From positions 124,001 to 188,000 of the forward strand of contig JAGUYK010000015.1 of the NCBI GenBank assembly GCA_020061355.1: a stretch of DNA of 64,000 nt, given 5' to 3'. How positions within the stretch are numbered: position 1 is the stretch's first letter; each line of letters opens with the position of its first letter. Under the pieces are notes generated by a model. The model was not told the DNA's origin and ran no database searches. It was given only the letters and a program-made list of their open reading frames with translations. The translations under genes were made by a program, and so were the position numbers. Of this stretch, positions 54,576 to 62,454 are shown piece by piece. This stretch comes from Ignavibacteriales bacterium. GTDB lineage: Bacteria; Bacteroidota; Ignavibacteria; Ignavibacteriales; Melioribacteraceae.

Positions 54576-56402
54576 ATGAATAGTTTTATCCTCGGCATAT
54601 CGGCATATTATCATGATTCCGCTGCAGCTCTTTTAAAAGATGGAGAGATAATTGCTGCGGCTCAGGAAGAACGATTTACACGTATTAAGCATGATTCAAA
54701 TTTTCCGATCAATGCTGTCAAGTTCTGTTTGAAGTATGCAGGAATTACAGTTGAAGATCTTTCCGCAGTTGCATTTTATGATAAACCCATAATTAAATTT
54801 AACCGGATTCTTGAAACATATTTAGATTACCCCGGTAGAGGATTAAAATCTTTTGTACTGGCTATGCCGTTATGGCTAAAAGAGAAACTCTGGATCCCGG
54901 ACCACATATCAAAAGAATTAAAGTATAAAGGGAAAATATTATTCCCGGAACATCATGAATCTCATGCAGCATCTGCTTTTTTTCCGTCACCATTTAAACG
55001 AGCAGCCTTTTTAACAATTGACGGAGTTGGTGAATGGGCAACTTCCTCTTGGGGAACTGGAAACGAAAACCGGATTGAAATAATTTCGGAACTTCATTGG
55101 CCTCATTCACTCGGATTGCTTTACTCTGCATTTACCTATTTCACCGGATTTAAGGTTAACTCAGGTGAATACAAAGTAATGGGTCTGGCACCATATGGTG
55201 AACCAAAGTATGTTAAGAAAATTTATGATCACCTTGTCGATTTGAAAGAGGACGGTTCATTCAAAATGAACATGGACTATTTCAATTACAACACCGGTTT
55301 AACTATGACCAATGATAAGTTCAGCGATCTTTTCGACGGACCTCCACGTAAACCTGAAACCAATCTCACACAAAGAGAAATGAATTTGGCCAGATCTGTC
55401 CAGGATGTAACCGAAGAGATAATGATCCGTATGGCGAGAAATGTCAAAAAAGTTACCGGAGAAAAGTATCTGTGTCTTGCCGGCGGTGTTGCATTAAATT
55501 GTGTAGGTAATGGTAAATTGCTTCGAGAAGGAATCTTTGAGGATATCTGGATTCAACCTGCTGCCGGAGATGCCGGTGGAGCTCTCGGTGCTGCTTTAAT
55601 TGCACACTATCATTATAATAACAAAAATCATTCTGAAAGGAAAAATAATAGAGATTTGCAAAGTGGTTCTTATTTAGGAACAAATTATACGGATGATGGA
55701 ATAGAAAAATTTTTACTAAAGTTTAGTCTTCCATACCATAAAGTATCTGAAAACGAATTGATCGATAATATTAGTAATGCAATCGCTGATGAAAAAGTAA
55801 TCGGCTGGTTTCAGGGCAGAATGGAATTTGGCCCAAGGGCACTTGGCGCGCGTTCAATTATTGGGGATGCGCGTTCTGTTGAGATGCAGAAAAAAATGAA
55901 TCTGAAAATAAAACACCGCGAAAGTTTTCGACCGTTTGCTCCATCTGTACTTGCTGAGAAGGTAAATGAATGGTTTGAACTTGATAGAGAAAGTCCGTAT
56001 ATGCTTCTTGTTGCCGAAGTTAAGAAAGAGAAACAGCGTAAAATGACTGATGATGAATTAAGACTATGGGGAATTGATAAGTTAAACATTGTCCGCTCTG
56101 GAATACCGGCAGTAACACATGTCGATTATTCGGCTCGTATTCAAACTGTTCATAAGGAAGACAATGCTATTTATCATCGATTAATTAAAAAATTTTTCGA
56201 AAAGACGGGATGCCCTGTAATTGTAAATACTTCTTTTAATGTAAGAGGAGAACCGATTGTTGAATCACCGCTCGATGCATATAAGTGTTTTATGCGGACT
56301 GAAATGGATATTCTTGCTCTTGGTAATTTTATTCTATATAAAGAGGAACAACCTCAATTTCATGACGTTATAGACTGGAAGCAGAAGTATGAGCTGGATT
56401 AA
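54576..56402 (+). CDS. NodU/CmcH-family O-carbamoyltransferase
   Basis: The family uses carbamoyl phosphate and ATP to put a carbamoyl group on a hydroxyl of a sugar or small molecule. The 608-residue protein has the N-terminal Kae1-like domain (ILGISAYYHDSAAALLKDGE, then PEHHESHAASAFFPSPF with the metal His ligands near residue 128) and the C-terminal domain with GRMEFGPRALGARSIIGDAR near 410 and TSFNVRGEPIVESP near 560. The typical partner SxtJ follows with a 14-bp overlap. The acceptor is unknown. Confidence 0.93.
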   Translation: MNSFILGISAYYHDSAAALLKDGEIIAAAQEERFTRIKHDSNFPINAVKFCLKYAGITVEDLSAVAFYDKPIIKFNRILETYLDYPGRGLKSFVLAMPLWLKEKLWIPDHISKELKYKGKILFPEHHESHAASAFFPSPFKRAAFLTIDGVGEWATSSWGTGNENRIEIISELHWPHSLGLLYSAFTYFTGFKVNSGEYKVMGLAPYGEPKYVKKIYDHLVDLKEDGSFKMNMDYFNYNTGLTMTNDKFSDLFDGPPRKPETNLTQREMNLARSVQDVTEEIMIRMARNVKKVTGEKYLCLAGGVALNCVGNGKLLREGIFEDIWIQPAAGDAGGALGAALIAHYHYNNKNHSERKNNRDLQSGSYLGTNYTDDGIEKFLLKFSLPYHKVSENELIDNISNAIADEKVIGWFQGRMEFGPRALGARSIIGDARSVEMQKKMNLKIKHRESFRPFAPSVLAEKVNEWFELDRESPYMLLVAEVKKEKQRKMTDDELRLWGIDKLNIVRSGIPAVTHVDYSARIQTVHKEDNAIYHRLIKKFFEKTGCPVIVNTSFNVRGEPIVESPLDAYKCFMRTEMDILALGNFILYKEEQPQFHDVIDWKQKYELD

Positions 56403-56817
56403 AGATGTAGTACATGAACTAAGGGGACTTGATCTTTCCCGTAAAAGTTTAGTCAAATTCGGATTGATCATAGGTGGAGTTTTCCTTCTATTGTCATTAT
56501 TCTTCATGTATAAGAATATATTTGAAAGTCTTCGTTTGGTTTTTTTGATTCTCGGGGCTATTCTTTTTGTGGGCGGCATATTATTACCCGAAAAATTGGC
56601 TTTTATCTATAAAATCTGGATGGGTTTTGCTTTTGCGCTCGGCTGGTTCGTTTCAAGATTAATATTAACTATTCTTTTTATTTTTGTTATGATTCCAATC
56701 GGTATTGTTGCAAAATTGTTCGGTAAAAAATTTCTCGATATAAATTGGAAAGATGGTAAAGATTCTTATTGGATTTCTAAAGAAAATAAAATAATTGATT
56801 ATGAAAAGATGTATTGA
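56389..56817 (+). CDS. SxtJ-family membrane protein
   Basis: A 142-residue protein with an N-terminal amphipathic segment (MSWIKDVVHELRGLDLSRKS) and four membrane helices (from ~25 to ~110), ending in KFLDINWKDGKDSYWISKE. Proteins of this size and outline (SxtJ type) are regularly found beside NodU-type carbamoyltransferases. The start lies inside the end of the carbamoyltransferase gene. Its precise role is unknown. Confidence 0.82.
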   Translation: MSWIKDVVHELRGLDLSRKSLVKFGLIIGGVFLLLSLFFMYKNIFESLRLVFLILGAILFVGGILLPEKLAFIYKIWMGFAFALGWFVSRLILTILFIFVMIPIGIVAKLFGKKFLDINWKDGKDSYWISKENKIIDYEKMY

Positions 56818-56827
56818 CAATCTGCTT

Positions 56828-56884
56828 TCATGATCCTGATAATAATCTTGATCATGATCAGGAGCAAGAGCATGTTCGCGAACA
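56828..56884. repeat. Palindromic repeat, copy 1 (GATC-rich)
   Basis: The stretch contains the perfect 12-bp palindrome TGATCATGATCA (56849-56860), the inverted pair CCTGAT/ATCAGG around it, and next to them a second 12-bp palindrome TGTTCGCGAACA (56873-56884). It lies between the SxtJ gene and argF. About 34 of 41 aligned bases match the sequence at 60887-60930. Confidence 0.65.
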
Positions 56885-56919
56885 GGTAGGAAAAATTCAT
56901 AAAAAAATATAGGTGTAAA

Positions 56920-57852
56920 ATGGCAGTTAACATGAAAGGTAAGAGTCTTATTGAAATTCAACATCTGACTCTGGAAGAAATTTATCAAATATTTGATTTA
57001 AGCAGATCACTAAAAGAAGAAAGATTCATTGGAAAAAAGCATCATGTTCTGGAAGGGAAGAAACTTGGGATGATATTTTCAAAACCTTCTACGCGGACAC
57101 GCGTTTCCTTTGAAGTGGGAATCTACGAGTTAGGTGGTGTTGGTTTATATTTCAATCAGAATGATCTTCAGCTAAAAAAGAGCGAAAGTGTGAGTGACAC
57201 AGCTAAAGTCTTATCACGTTATCTCGATGGAATTATGATCAGAACTTTTGACCACCAGGATGTGATTGATCTTGCAAAGTATGGTTCTATATGCGTAATC
57301 AACGGACTAACCGACCTTCATCATCCCTGTCAGGTGTTAACTGATCTTTTTACTGTACTTGAAAAGAAAAGAACCTTACAAGGATTAAAGCTTGCATACA
57401 TTGGTGATGGTAATAATATGGCGCATAGTTTACTTCATGGCTGTTCTAAAGTCGGGATGGATATAGCCATCGCTTCTCCATCAGGTTATAAACCTCTTGA
57501 TTTTGTAGTTAAAGAATCGGGAGAGAATGCAAAGTATATGGGAAGCAAAATTGAAATATTAGACGATCCGGTTGCTGCAGTAAAAAATGCTGACATTATT
57601 TACACCGACGTTTGGGCAAGCATGGGTCAGGAAAAAGAAACTGAAGATAGAAAGAAAAAGTTTGCAGGTTTTCAGGTGAATCCACAATTAGTTAAACATG
57701 CTAAAGCAGATTATATTTTTATGCACTGCTTACCTGCTCACCGGGGTGATGAAGTTGTTGATGAAATTTGTGATTCACCAAACTCTGTGATATTCGATGA
57801 GGCCGAAAACCGTCTTCATGTTCAAAAAGCTATTATGGCTCTTGTTATGTAA
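56920..57852 (+). CDS. argF: Ornithine carbamoyltransferase
   Basis: The enzyme transfers carbamoyl from carbamoyl phosphate to ornithine to give citrulline. The 310-residue protein has the carbamoyl-phosphate motif SKPSTRTRVSFE (STRTR at residues 57-61), HPCQVLTDLFT near 130, the ornithine-loop region TDVWASMGQE near 228 and the HCLPAHRGDEV motif near 268. The intact HCLP loop and SMG motif identify ornithine rather than aspartate transfer. Confidence 0.95.
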   Translation: MAVNMKGKSLIEIQHLTLEEIYQIFDLSRSLKEERFIGKKHHVLEGKKLGMIFSKPSTRTRVSFEVGIYELGGVGLYFNQNDLQLKKSESVSDTAKVLSRYLDGIMIRTFDHQDVIDLAKYGSICVINGLTDLHHPCQVLTDLFTVLEKKRTLQGLKLAYIGDGNNMAHSLLHGCSKVGMDIAIASPSGYKPLDFVVKESGENAKYMGSKIEILDDPVAAVKNADIIYTDVWASMGQEKETEDRKKKFAGFQVNPQLVKHAKADYIFMHCLPAHRGDEVVDEICDSPNSVIFDEAENRLHVQKAIMALVM

Positions 57853-57856
57853 TCAA

Positions 57857-57892
57857 TTTTAAGTCCCGATAATTTTTTATTGGGAATTAAAA
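57857..57892 (+). terminator. Hairpin after argF, probable terminator
   Basis: A 9-bp stem (TCCCGATAA/TTATTGGGA, with one G-U) around a TTTT loop is extended by six A-T pairs. It begins a few bases after the argF stop. The downstream T-run is short, so the call is moderate. Confidence 0.55.
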
Positions 57893-57939
57893 TCTAAATC
57901 TTTCTTAAGCTATAATTAATTTATTATATATAAGGGCAA

Positions 57940-58602
57940 ATGGAAAACTTCGACGGAACTATTTCTCTTCTGATTGCATGTATTGAACTTCTATTCATTA
58001 TGAATCTATTCATCTATGCAAAGAAGAATCTTGTTAATAAGCTAATTCTCGCCCAGTTAATACTTCTATTCGGTTATCAATTAATGGAATTCTTAATTTG
58101 TTTTACCGGATTGAAAGATCAACTGATTATTTATTTAGCATTATTTGTTATAACATTGCTTCCGCCACTTGGGTTATACACGGTGCTGCTCTTTGCCGGT
58201 AAATTGAAAAGTTACCATAAATATATTTTTATACCGGCTCTATTCTTTATCATCTTCTATCCGATAGTAATTGATCAATTGGCAGTAACAAAGTGTACTG
58301 TATTATATGCTTCTTATTATTATCCATTAGGACCGTTCTATGCGACATTTTATTACTTACCGGTTATTGGCTCCATGATAATTCTAAACAAGAAGTGGGG
58401 AGCCGAGACCGAACCTGATAAAAAATCTCGTACAAGGCTCTATTTGTTCGGTTACTTATTTACATTCATACCGGCAATGATTATTGCGATTTTTATCCCT
58501 TCATTTGTAAACGCAGTTGAAAGTTTGCTATGTAAACTTGCATTCGTATTTGCAGCTTTCCTGACGATCTTTGCATTAAAAAATAAAGACTTATCGGAGT
58601 AA
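57940..58602 (+). CDS. Polytopic membrane protein of unknown function
   Basis: The 220-residue protein has about seven hydrophobic segments with short loops (for example SLLIACIELLFIMNLFIYA, then LILAQLILLFGYQLMEFLIC) and a basic loop TEPDKKSRTRLYLFG near residue 160. No known signature is visible. The number and length of helices suggest a 7TM-like sensor or transporter fragment. The next small gene begins 2 bp after its stop, and an acyl-CoA synthetase follows. Confidence 0.65.
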   Translation: MENFDGTISLLIACIELLFIMNLFIYAKKNLVNKLILAQLILLFGYQLMEFLICFTGLKDQLIIYLALFVITLLPPLGLYTVLLFAGKLKSYHKYIFIPALFFIIFYPIVIDQLAVTKCTVLYASYYYPLGPFYATFYYLPVIGSMIILNKKWGAETEPDKKSRTRLYLFGYLFTFIPAMIIAIFIPSFVNAVESLLCKLAFVFAAFLTIFALKNKDLSE

Positions 58603-58604
58603 TT

Positions 58605-58934
58605 CTGACTGAAACAATTCTAAATATTTATCTGGTTATTGAAAAGAGTTATGTCATTGGATTTAAGGCAATACCGTATTCTTACGAAGGTACTGATGAA
58701 GATAAAATAAAATATCTTAAATTGAGAGCTAAGGAAGATTTTTATTCTGCAGAAAGGTTTGATGCACCGCAAAATAAGAAAGAACAATTCATGCTTTATT
58801 CAAAATTTGCAAAACTTGAATTGCAAGGGATGCAATATCAGCTTTTTGAAGAGATTTTTAGAAAATATGAAGTTCCTCAAAATCCTCTTATTTGTGTAAC
58901 ACCGGTAGTTGATGGAATCGTAATGTCCGATTAA
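58605..58934 (+). CDS. Small soluble protein, probable CTG start
   Basis: The frame begins at CTG 58605, preceded by GGAG at -9, and lies 2 bp after the membrane-protein stop; the next usual start (TTG at 58722) would lose a conserved-looking segment. The 109-residue product reads TETILNIYLVIEKSYVIGF, then KYLKLRAKEDFYSAERFDAP and FAKLELQGMQYQLFEEIFRKY. It has no membrane segment. I do not recognise the family. An upstream start by ATT is also possible. Confidence 0.55.
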   Translation: MTETILNIYLVIEKSYVIGFKAIPYSYEGTDEDKIKYLKLRAKEDFYSAERFDAPQNKKEQFMLYSKFAKLELQGMQYQLFEEIFRKYEVPQNPLICVTPVVDGIVMSD

Positions 58935-59013
58935 TATCAGAAAAAATTTTAGACTTCCTTATTGCTTTTTTAACCTTCCCGACCTATCTTGAATAAAAAA
59001 TTTGGAGAAAAAA

Positions 59014-60837
59014 ATGCCTCTTTATAAAGATTTCAAAACTATCCCGCAATTGTTCAACATTCTTACACTTGAGTTTGGAAAAGGAAAAGAACGCCCAGTT
59101 CTTAAGTATAAAGTCGGTGATGATTGGAATAGCATTACTTATGATCAGTTATATGAAGAGACAGTAAACTTTGCATGCGGACTTACAACTTTAGGAGTTA
59201 AAAAGGAAGATAAAGTTGCTATTATTGCAGAAAACAGACCGGAATGGGTTTTCTCTGACATGGCAATTCTTGGTTTAGGCGCTATTGATGTTCCTCTTTA
59301 TCCAATCTCAACTTCCGAATCGCTTGAATTTATTTTAAACAATTCGGAATCAGTTGGAATTATAGCCTCAAATAAATTCCATTTAAATAAAGTTTTGAAG
59401 ATAAGAGGCAATTGTAAGAACCTGAAATTCATTATCGTTATGAATAATTCTGAAAAAGGAACAGAGAAAGATGTCTATTCATTTTCAGACGTTCAGAATA
59501 TGGGTAGAGGATTCAGGCGTGAACAGCCAAATTATTTTAGCGAAACTTCAAGCATGTGTTCTGAAAATCAACTTTGTACAATTATCTATACTTCGGGTAC
59601 TACAGGTGAACCCAAAGGGGTAATGCTTACACATAAAAATATTGTTTCTAATATTAAAGCAACTCACGAAATATTTCATCTGGATGAGAACGATATCTTT
59701 CTTTCGTTCCTTCCGCTTTGCCATATTTTCGAAAGAATGGGCGGGTACTATACAGCATTCTCCTGCGGAGGCACGATTGCTTATGCTGAAAGTATCGAAA
59801 AGATTGCCAACAATATGGCTGAAATAAAACCGACTATTATGACAGCTGTTCCGAGATTGTTTGAGAGAATGTATAGTAGGATTAAAAAGAATGTTGAAAG
59901 TCAACCCGAGAAGAAACAAAAAATATTTAATTGGGCAATTGAAACCGGAAAAGAGTTTATGATTGCAAAAAAATCCGGGCATCCGGTTCCAATTATGCTC
60001 TCAATTAAGAGAAAACTCGCTGATAAATTAGTTTTCGGTAAGTTGAGGGAGAGAACAGGCGGGAGATTGCGTTTCTTTATATCCGGCGGTGCTGCTCTTG
60101 CACGTGAACTTGGAATTTTCTTCGATGCTGCCGGAATTCTTATAATTGAAGGATACGGACTGACTGAATCATCGCCGGTTATTTCAGCAAATAGAGTTAA
60201 TGACTATAAATTTGGTACAGTAGGCAAACCAATGCCAGGAGTGGAAGTAAAAATTGCAAAAGATGGGGAAATTCTTGCGTATGGTTCTAACATAATGCAG
60301 GGCTACTATAAGAATAAAAAGGAAACCGAAGAAACTATTAAAGAGGGTTGGCTGCACACAGGCGATATAGGCGTATTTGATGCAGAAGGATTTTTAATAA
60401 TCACCGACAGAAAGAAACATCTCTTCAAAACATCCGGAGGTAAATATATAGCACCAACTCCAATCGAAAATATGTTCCTTGCAAGCAAATATATTGATCA
60501 GTTTATAATTATTGGCGATAGAAGAATGTTTATTACTGCTTTGATCGTCCCTGATTATGAAGCTCTTAAAGAATATGCAGATGCTCATAGAATCCAATAT
60601 ACTAATGTTGATGAACTTGTTAATATGAAACAGATCTATGAACTTCTTGATAAAGAACTTGGCGAATTTCAAAAGAAGCTTGCAGCATTCGAACGGGTAA
60701 GAAAATTTGCAATTCTTGATAAACCGTTCACCATTGAAGGTGGAGAACTTACTCCTTCTCTTAAAGTAAAACGTAAAGTTATTGAAGAACGTTACAAAGA
60801 TTTAATTGAGGATATGTATAAAGGCTTTGAAGGATAG
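59014..60837 (+). CDS. fadD: Long-chain fatty acyl-CoA synthetase (AMP-forming)
   Basis: The enzyme activates fatty acids to acyl-CoA through an acyl-adenylate. The AMP-binding signature YTSGTTGEPKGVMLTHKN lies near residue 195, GYGLTESSPVISANR near 380, and GWLHTGDIGVFDAEGFLIITDRKKHLFK near 445, containing the catalytic region. The C-terminal domain is complete. ATG at 59014 is chosen because GGAG at 59004-59007 is the ribosome site and would lie inside the protein if TTG 59002 were used. Length 607. Confidence 0.94.
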   Translation: MPLYKDFKTIPQLFNILTLEFGKGKERPVLKYKVGDDWNSITYDQLYEETVNFACGLTTLGVKKEDKVAIIAENRPEWVFSDMAILGLGAIDVPLYPISTSESLEFILNNSESVGIIASNKFHLNKVLKIRGNCKNLKFIIVMNNSEKGTEKDVYSFSDVQNMGRGFRREQPNYFSETSSMCSENQLCTIIYTSGTTGEPKGVMLTHKNIVSNIKATHEIFHLDENDIFLSFLPLCHIFERMGGYYTAFSCGGTIAYAESIEKIANNMAEIKPTIMTAVPRLFERMYSRIKKNVESQPEKKQKIFNWAIETGKEFMIAKKSGHPVPIMLSIKRKLADKLVFGKLRERTGGRLRFFISGGAALARELGIFFDAAGILIIEGYGLTESSPVISANRVNDYKFGTVGKPMPGVEVKIAKDGEILAYGSNIMQGYYKNKKETEETIKEGWLHTGDIGVFDAEGFLIITDRKKHLFKTSGGKYIAPTPIENMFLASKYIDQFIIIGDRRMFITALIVPDYEALKEYADAHRIQYTNVDELVNMKQIYELLDKELGEFQKKLAAFERVRKFAILDKPFTIEGGELTPSLKVKRKVIEERYKDLIEDMYKGFEG

Positions 60838-60850
60838 TTTACGATACAAA

Positions 60851-60884
60851 ATTTGCCCGCCACAAAAATGGCGGGTAAATTTTT
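60851..60884. terminator. Bidirectional terminator between fadD and the phosphatase gene
   Basis: A 12-bp stem (ATTTGCCCGCCA / TGGCGGGTAAAT, one G-U) with loop CAAAAA is followed by TTTT on the + strand and by a T-containing run on the - strand. It lies between convergent genes and can serve both. Confidence 0.8.
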
Positions 60885-60886
60885 AA

Positions 60887-60930
60887 TCATGATCTTGGAC
60901 ATGATCTTGATCAAGATCATGAGTAAGACA
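60887..60930. repeat. Palindromic repeat, copy 2 (GATC-rich)
   Basis: Contains a perfect 22-bp palindrome at 60900-60921 (each half starts CATGATCTTGA) and the ten-base direct repeat CATGATCTTG at 60888 and 60900. It is similar to the copy at 56828-56872 and again lies just after a gene end. The pair suggests a dispersed palindromic repeat family. Confidence 0.65.
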
Positions 60931-60942
60931 TTAATTAAAATA

Positions 60943-62262
60943 TTAAGGAAGCATTTTACCAAACAATGTTAAGTACATAAATTTATAGATATCCGTATTA
61001 TCAATCGATCCTTTCACATATTCAGAATTTAATCCTGCAGCACGAACCAGTACCGAGCCGCAAACGTCATGAGTTGTTGACCAGCTAACTGCGAAGGGGA
61101 AAGTCCTGCCAAGTTTATCGGGGGCAGATCTAAAGGGGAACGTTTCAGTTCCGTTTATTCCATCATATGGTGCGCCATTTGAAGAAAATTTTGGTAGAGG
61201 TTTATCAAACGGGAAATAATCTTCCGTGTAACTAATTGTCTCCATCCCGCCGGCTTCACTGTCGGAACATGTAATTAACATAGTGTTTGGATTCCTTTCA
61301 ATAAAATGTAAAGCAACTCCAACAGCATCATCTGCTCGTTTTAATGCTTCCAGCATTCCTTTTGCATTGTTCTTATTCCCGAAATTATCTGTTCCTTCTT
61401 CTTCTACCATTAGAAAAAATTGCTGGTTGTTTCTTGATAGAATATTAATTGCGGCGTCCGTCATCTCTGCCAGTGTTGGAGCCTTCGGATCAAAGTTCTC
61501 CAGGTTTAATTTAATCTGGTCTTCTTCTGTTTTATCGTTAAAAGTATGAACCTCGGCAAATACGCCAAGGATTTTTTCAACTTTAGAATCAATATTCATT
61601 AATTGCTCTTTATCATAAACAACTGTATAACCGAGTTTAATTGCTTCCTTAACTAAGTTTACTCCGTCGGTTCTTTTCCCACTATTACAATGAAATCCTT
61701 TTACTCCTTCAGGAATCAACCAGTCTTCTCCGCCATTCATTATAACATCAACGCCGGAAAAAATTGTCTGCCTTGCAATCTCTTCATTCTCTTTACGGGC
61801 ATTTACCGAGACAACAAATGCGCCTGTTCCCGGTTCAATGATACTCCCGGAATTTACCAGTCCGGTCTTCATCCCGGCTAGCATGGCTTCCTGCATTATA
61901 CTTAGTTTTTTCCCCGAACGTGCCGTTGGAATTTCAAGATTATCATCCTTACCATATACATTAACGCCGACCTTTACTCCATATGCATGTATGGTTCCTC
62001 CTGCATTCGAAGTTGCAGTTAGGGAATTTGTTAAGTGCCCTAAGTAGATACCAATGTTAGGTAATTTATCCCAGTTTAGTTTGCTGTCCGGCCCAACATA
62101 AAGCATACGAACTGCATTCCAAACAGTGAGAGATGTACCATCCGGATGAATGAAAATAACATTTCCTTTTGGATAATTATTTTGAGAAATTTCATTCGAT
62201 TTTTGAGCAGAGATAACTGTACTTGCAAAAAATAACAGTGTAAGAATCTTGTAGATTTTCAT
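60943..62262 (-). CDS. Divergent alkaline phosphatase (PhoA-superfamily)
   Basis: The 439-residue product has a signal peptide (MKIYKILTLLFFASTVISAQ). It has the metal Asp in VIFIHPDGTSLTVWN near residue 41. The nucleophile region reads LTATSNAGGTIHAYGVKVG; Ser is present but the usual preceding Asp is Thr. Further metal residues are in VEEEGTDNFGN and the C-terminal SWSTTHDVCGSVL. The motif usually written D-H-E-T-G-G reads SDSEAGGM, with His replaced by Ser. It could be a phosphatase or phosphodiesterase with altered metal binding. It is transcribed away from metG. Confidence 0.78.
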   Translation of the reverse strand: MKIYKILTLLFFASTVISAQKSNEISQNNYPKGNVIFIHPDGTSLTVWNAVRMLYVGPDSKLNWDKLPNIGIYLGHLTNSLTATSNAGGTIHAYGVKVGVNVYGKDDNLEIPTARSGKKLSIMQEAMLAGMKTGLVNSGSIIEPGTGAFVVSVNARKENEEIARQTIFSGVDVIMNGGEDWLIPEGVKGFHCNSGKRTDGVNLVKEAIKLGYTVVYDKEQLMNIDSKVEKILGVFAEVHTFNDKTEEDQIKLNLENFDPKAPTLAEMTDAAINILSRNNQQFFLMVEEEGTDNFGNKNNAKGMLEALKRADDAVGVALHFIERNPNTMLITCSDSEAGGMETISYTEDYFPFDKPLPKFSSNGAPYDGINGTETFPFRSAPDKLGRTFPFAVSWSTTHDVCGSVLVRAAGLNSEYVKGSIDNTDIYKFMYLTLFGKMLP

Positions 62263-62291
62263 TTATTGCATTCTCCAGATTTTGAATGGTG

Positions 62292-62299
62292 CAAATTTA
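62292..62299 (-). promoter_or_regulatory. Candidate -7 box of the phosphatase gene (TAAATTTG)
   Basis: On the - strand TAAATTTGCACC lies 30 bp before the phosphatase ATG. It matches the Bacteroidota -7 consensus and shares the GCACC extension with the tRNA-Arg box. A clear -33 TTTG is not at the expected spacing. Confidence 0.5.
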
Positions 62300-62416
62300 C
62301 AAAATATTTTAAAGTATGCGGTTAATTTGCAATTAAATTCAATTTAACATAATTATAAACTTTCTCAATACTGCATCTCTTTAATGAATCAAAGAGTTTA
62401 AAAACTCAATTTTTCT

Positions 62417-62424
62417 TATATTTG
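62417..62424 (+). promoter_or_regulatory. Candidate -7 box of metG (TATATTTG)
   Basis: TATATTTG lies 31 bp before the TTG start of metG and matches TAnnTTTG. It faces the mirror-image box of the phosphatase gene in the same 192-bp divergent gap. No other element is seen in this gap beyond AT-rich sequence. Confidence 0.5.
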
Positions 62425-62454
62425 ACCTCATTAAAAACAAGATTCGGATCGATT

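Noticed and set aside
59548..59982. 144-codon open frame on the - strand inside fadD
   Set aside because: It lies fully opposite a well-supported acyl-CoA synthetase, its predicted protein is a low-complexity mirror of that gene, and it has no ribosome site or family motif.
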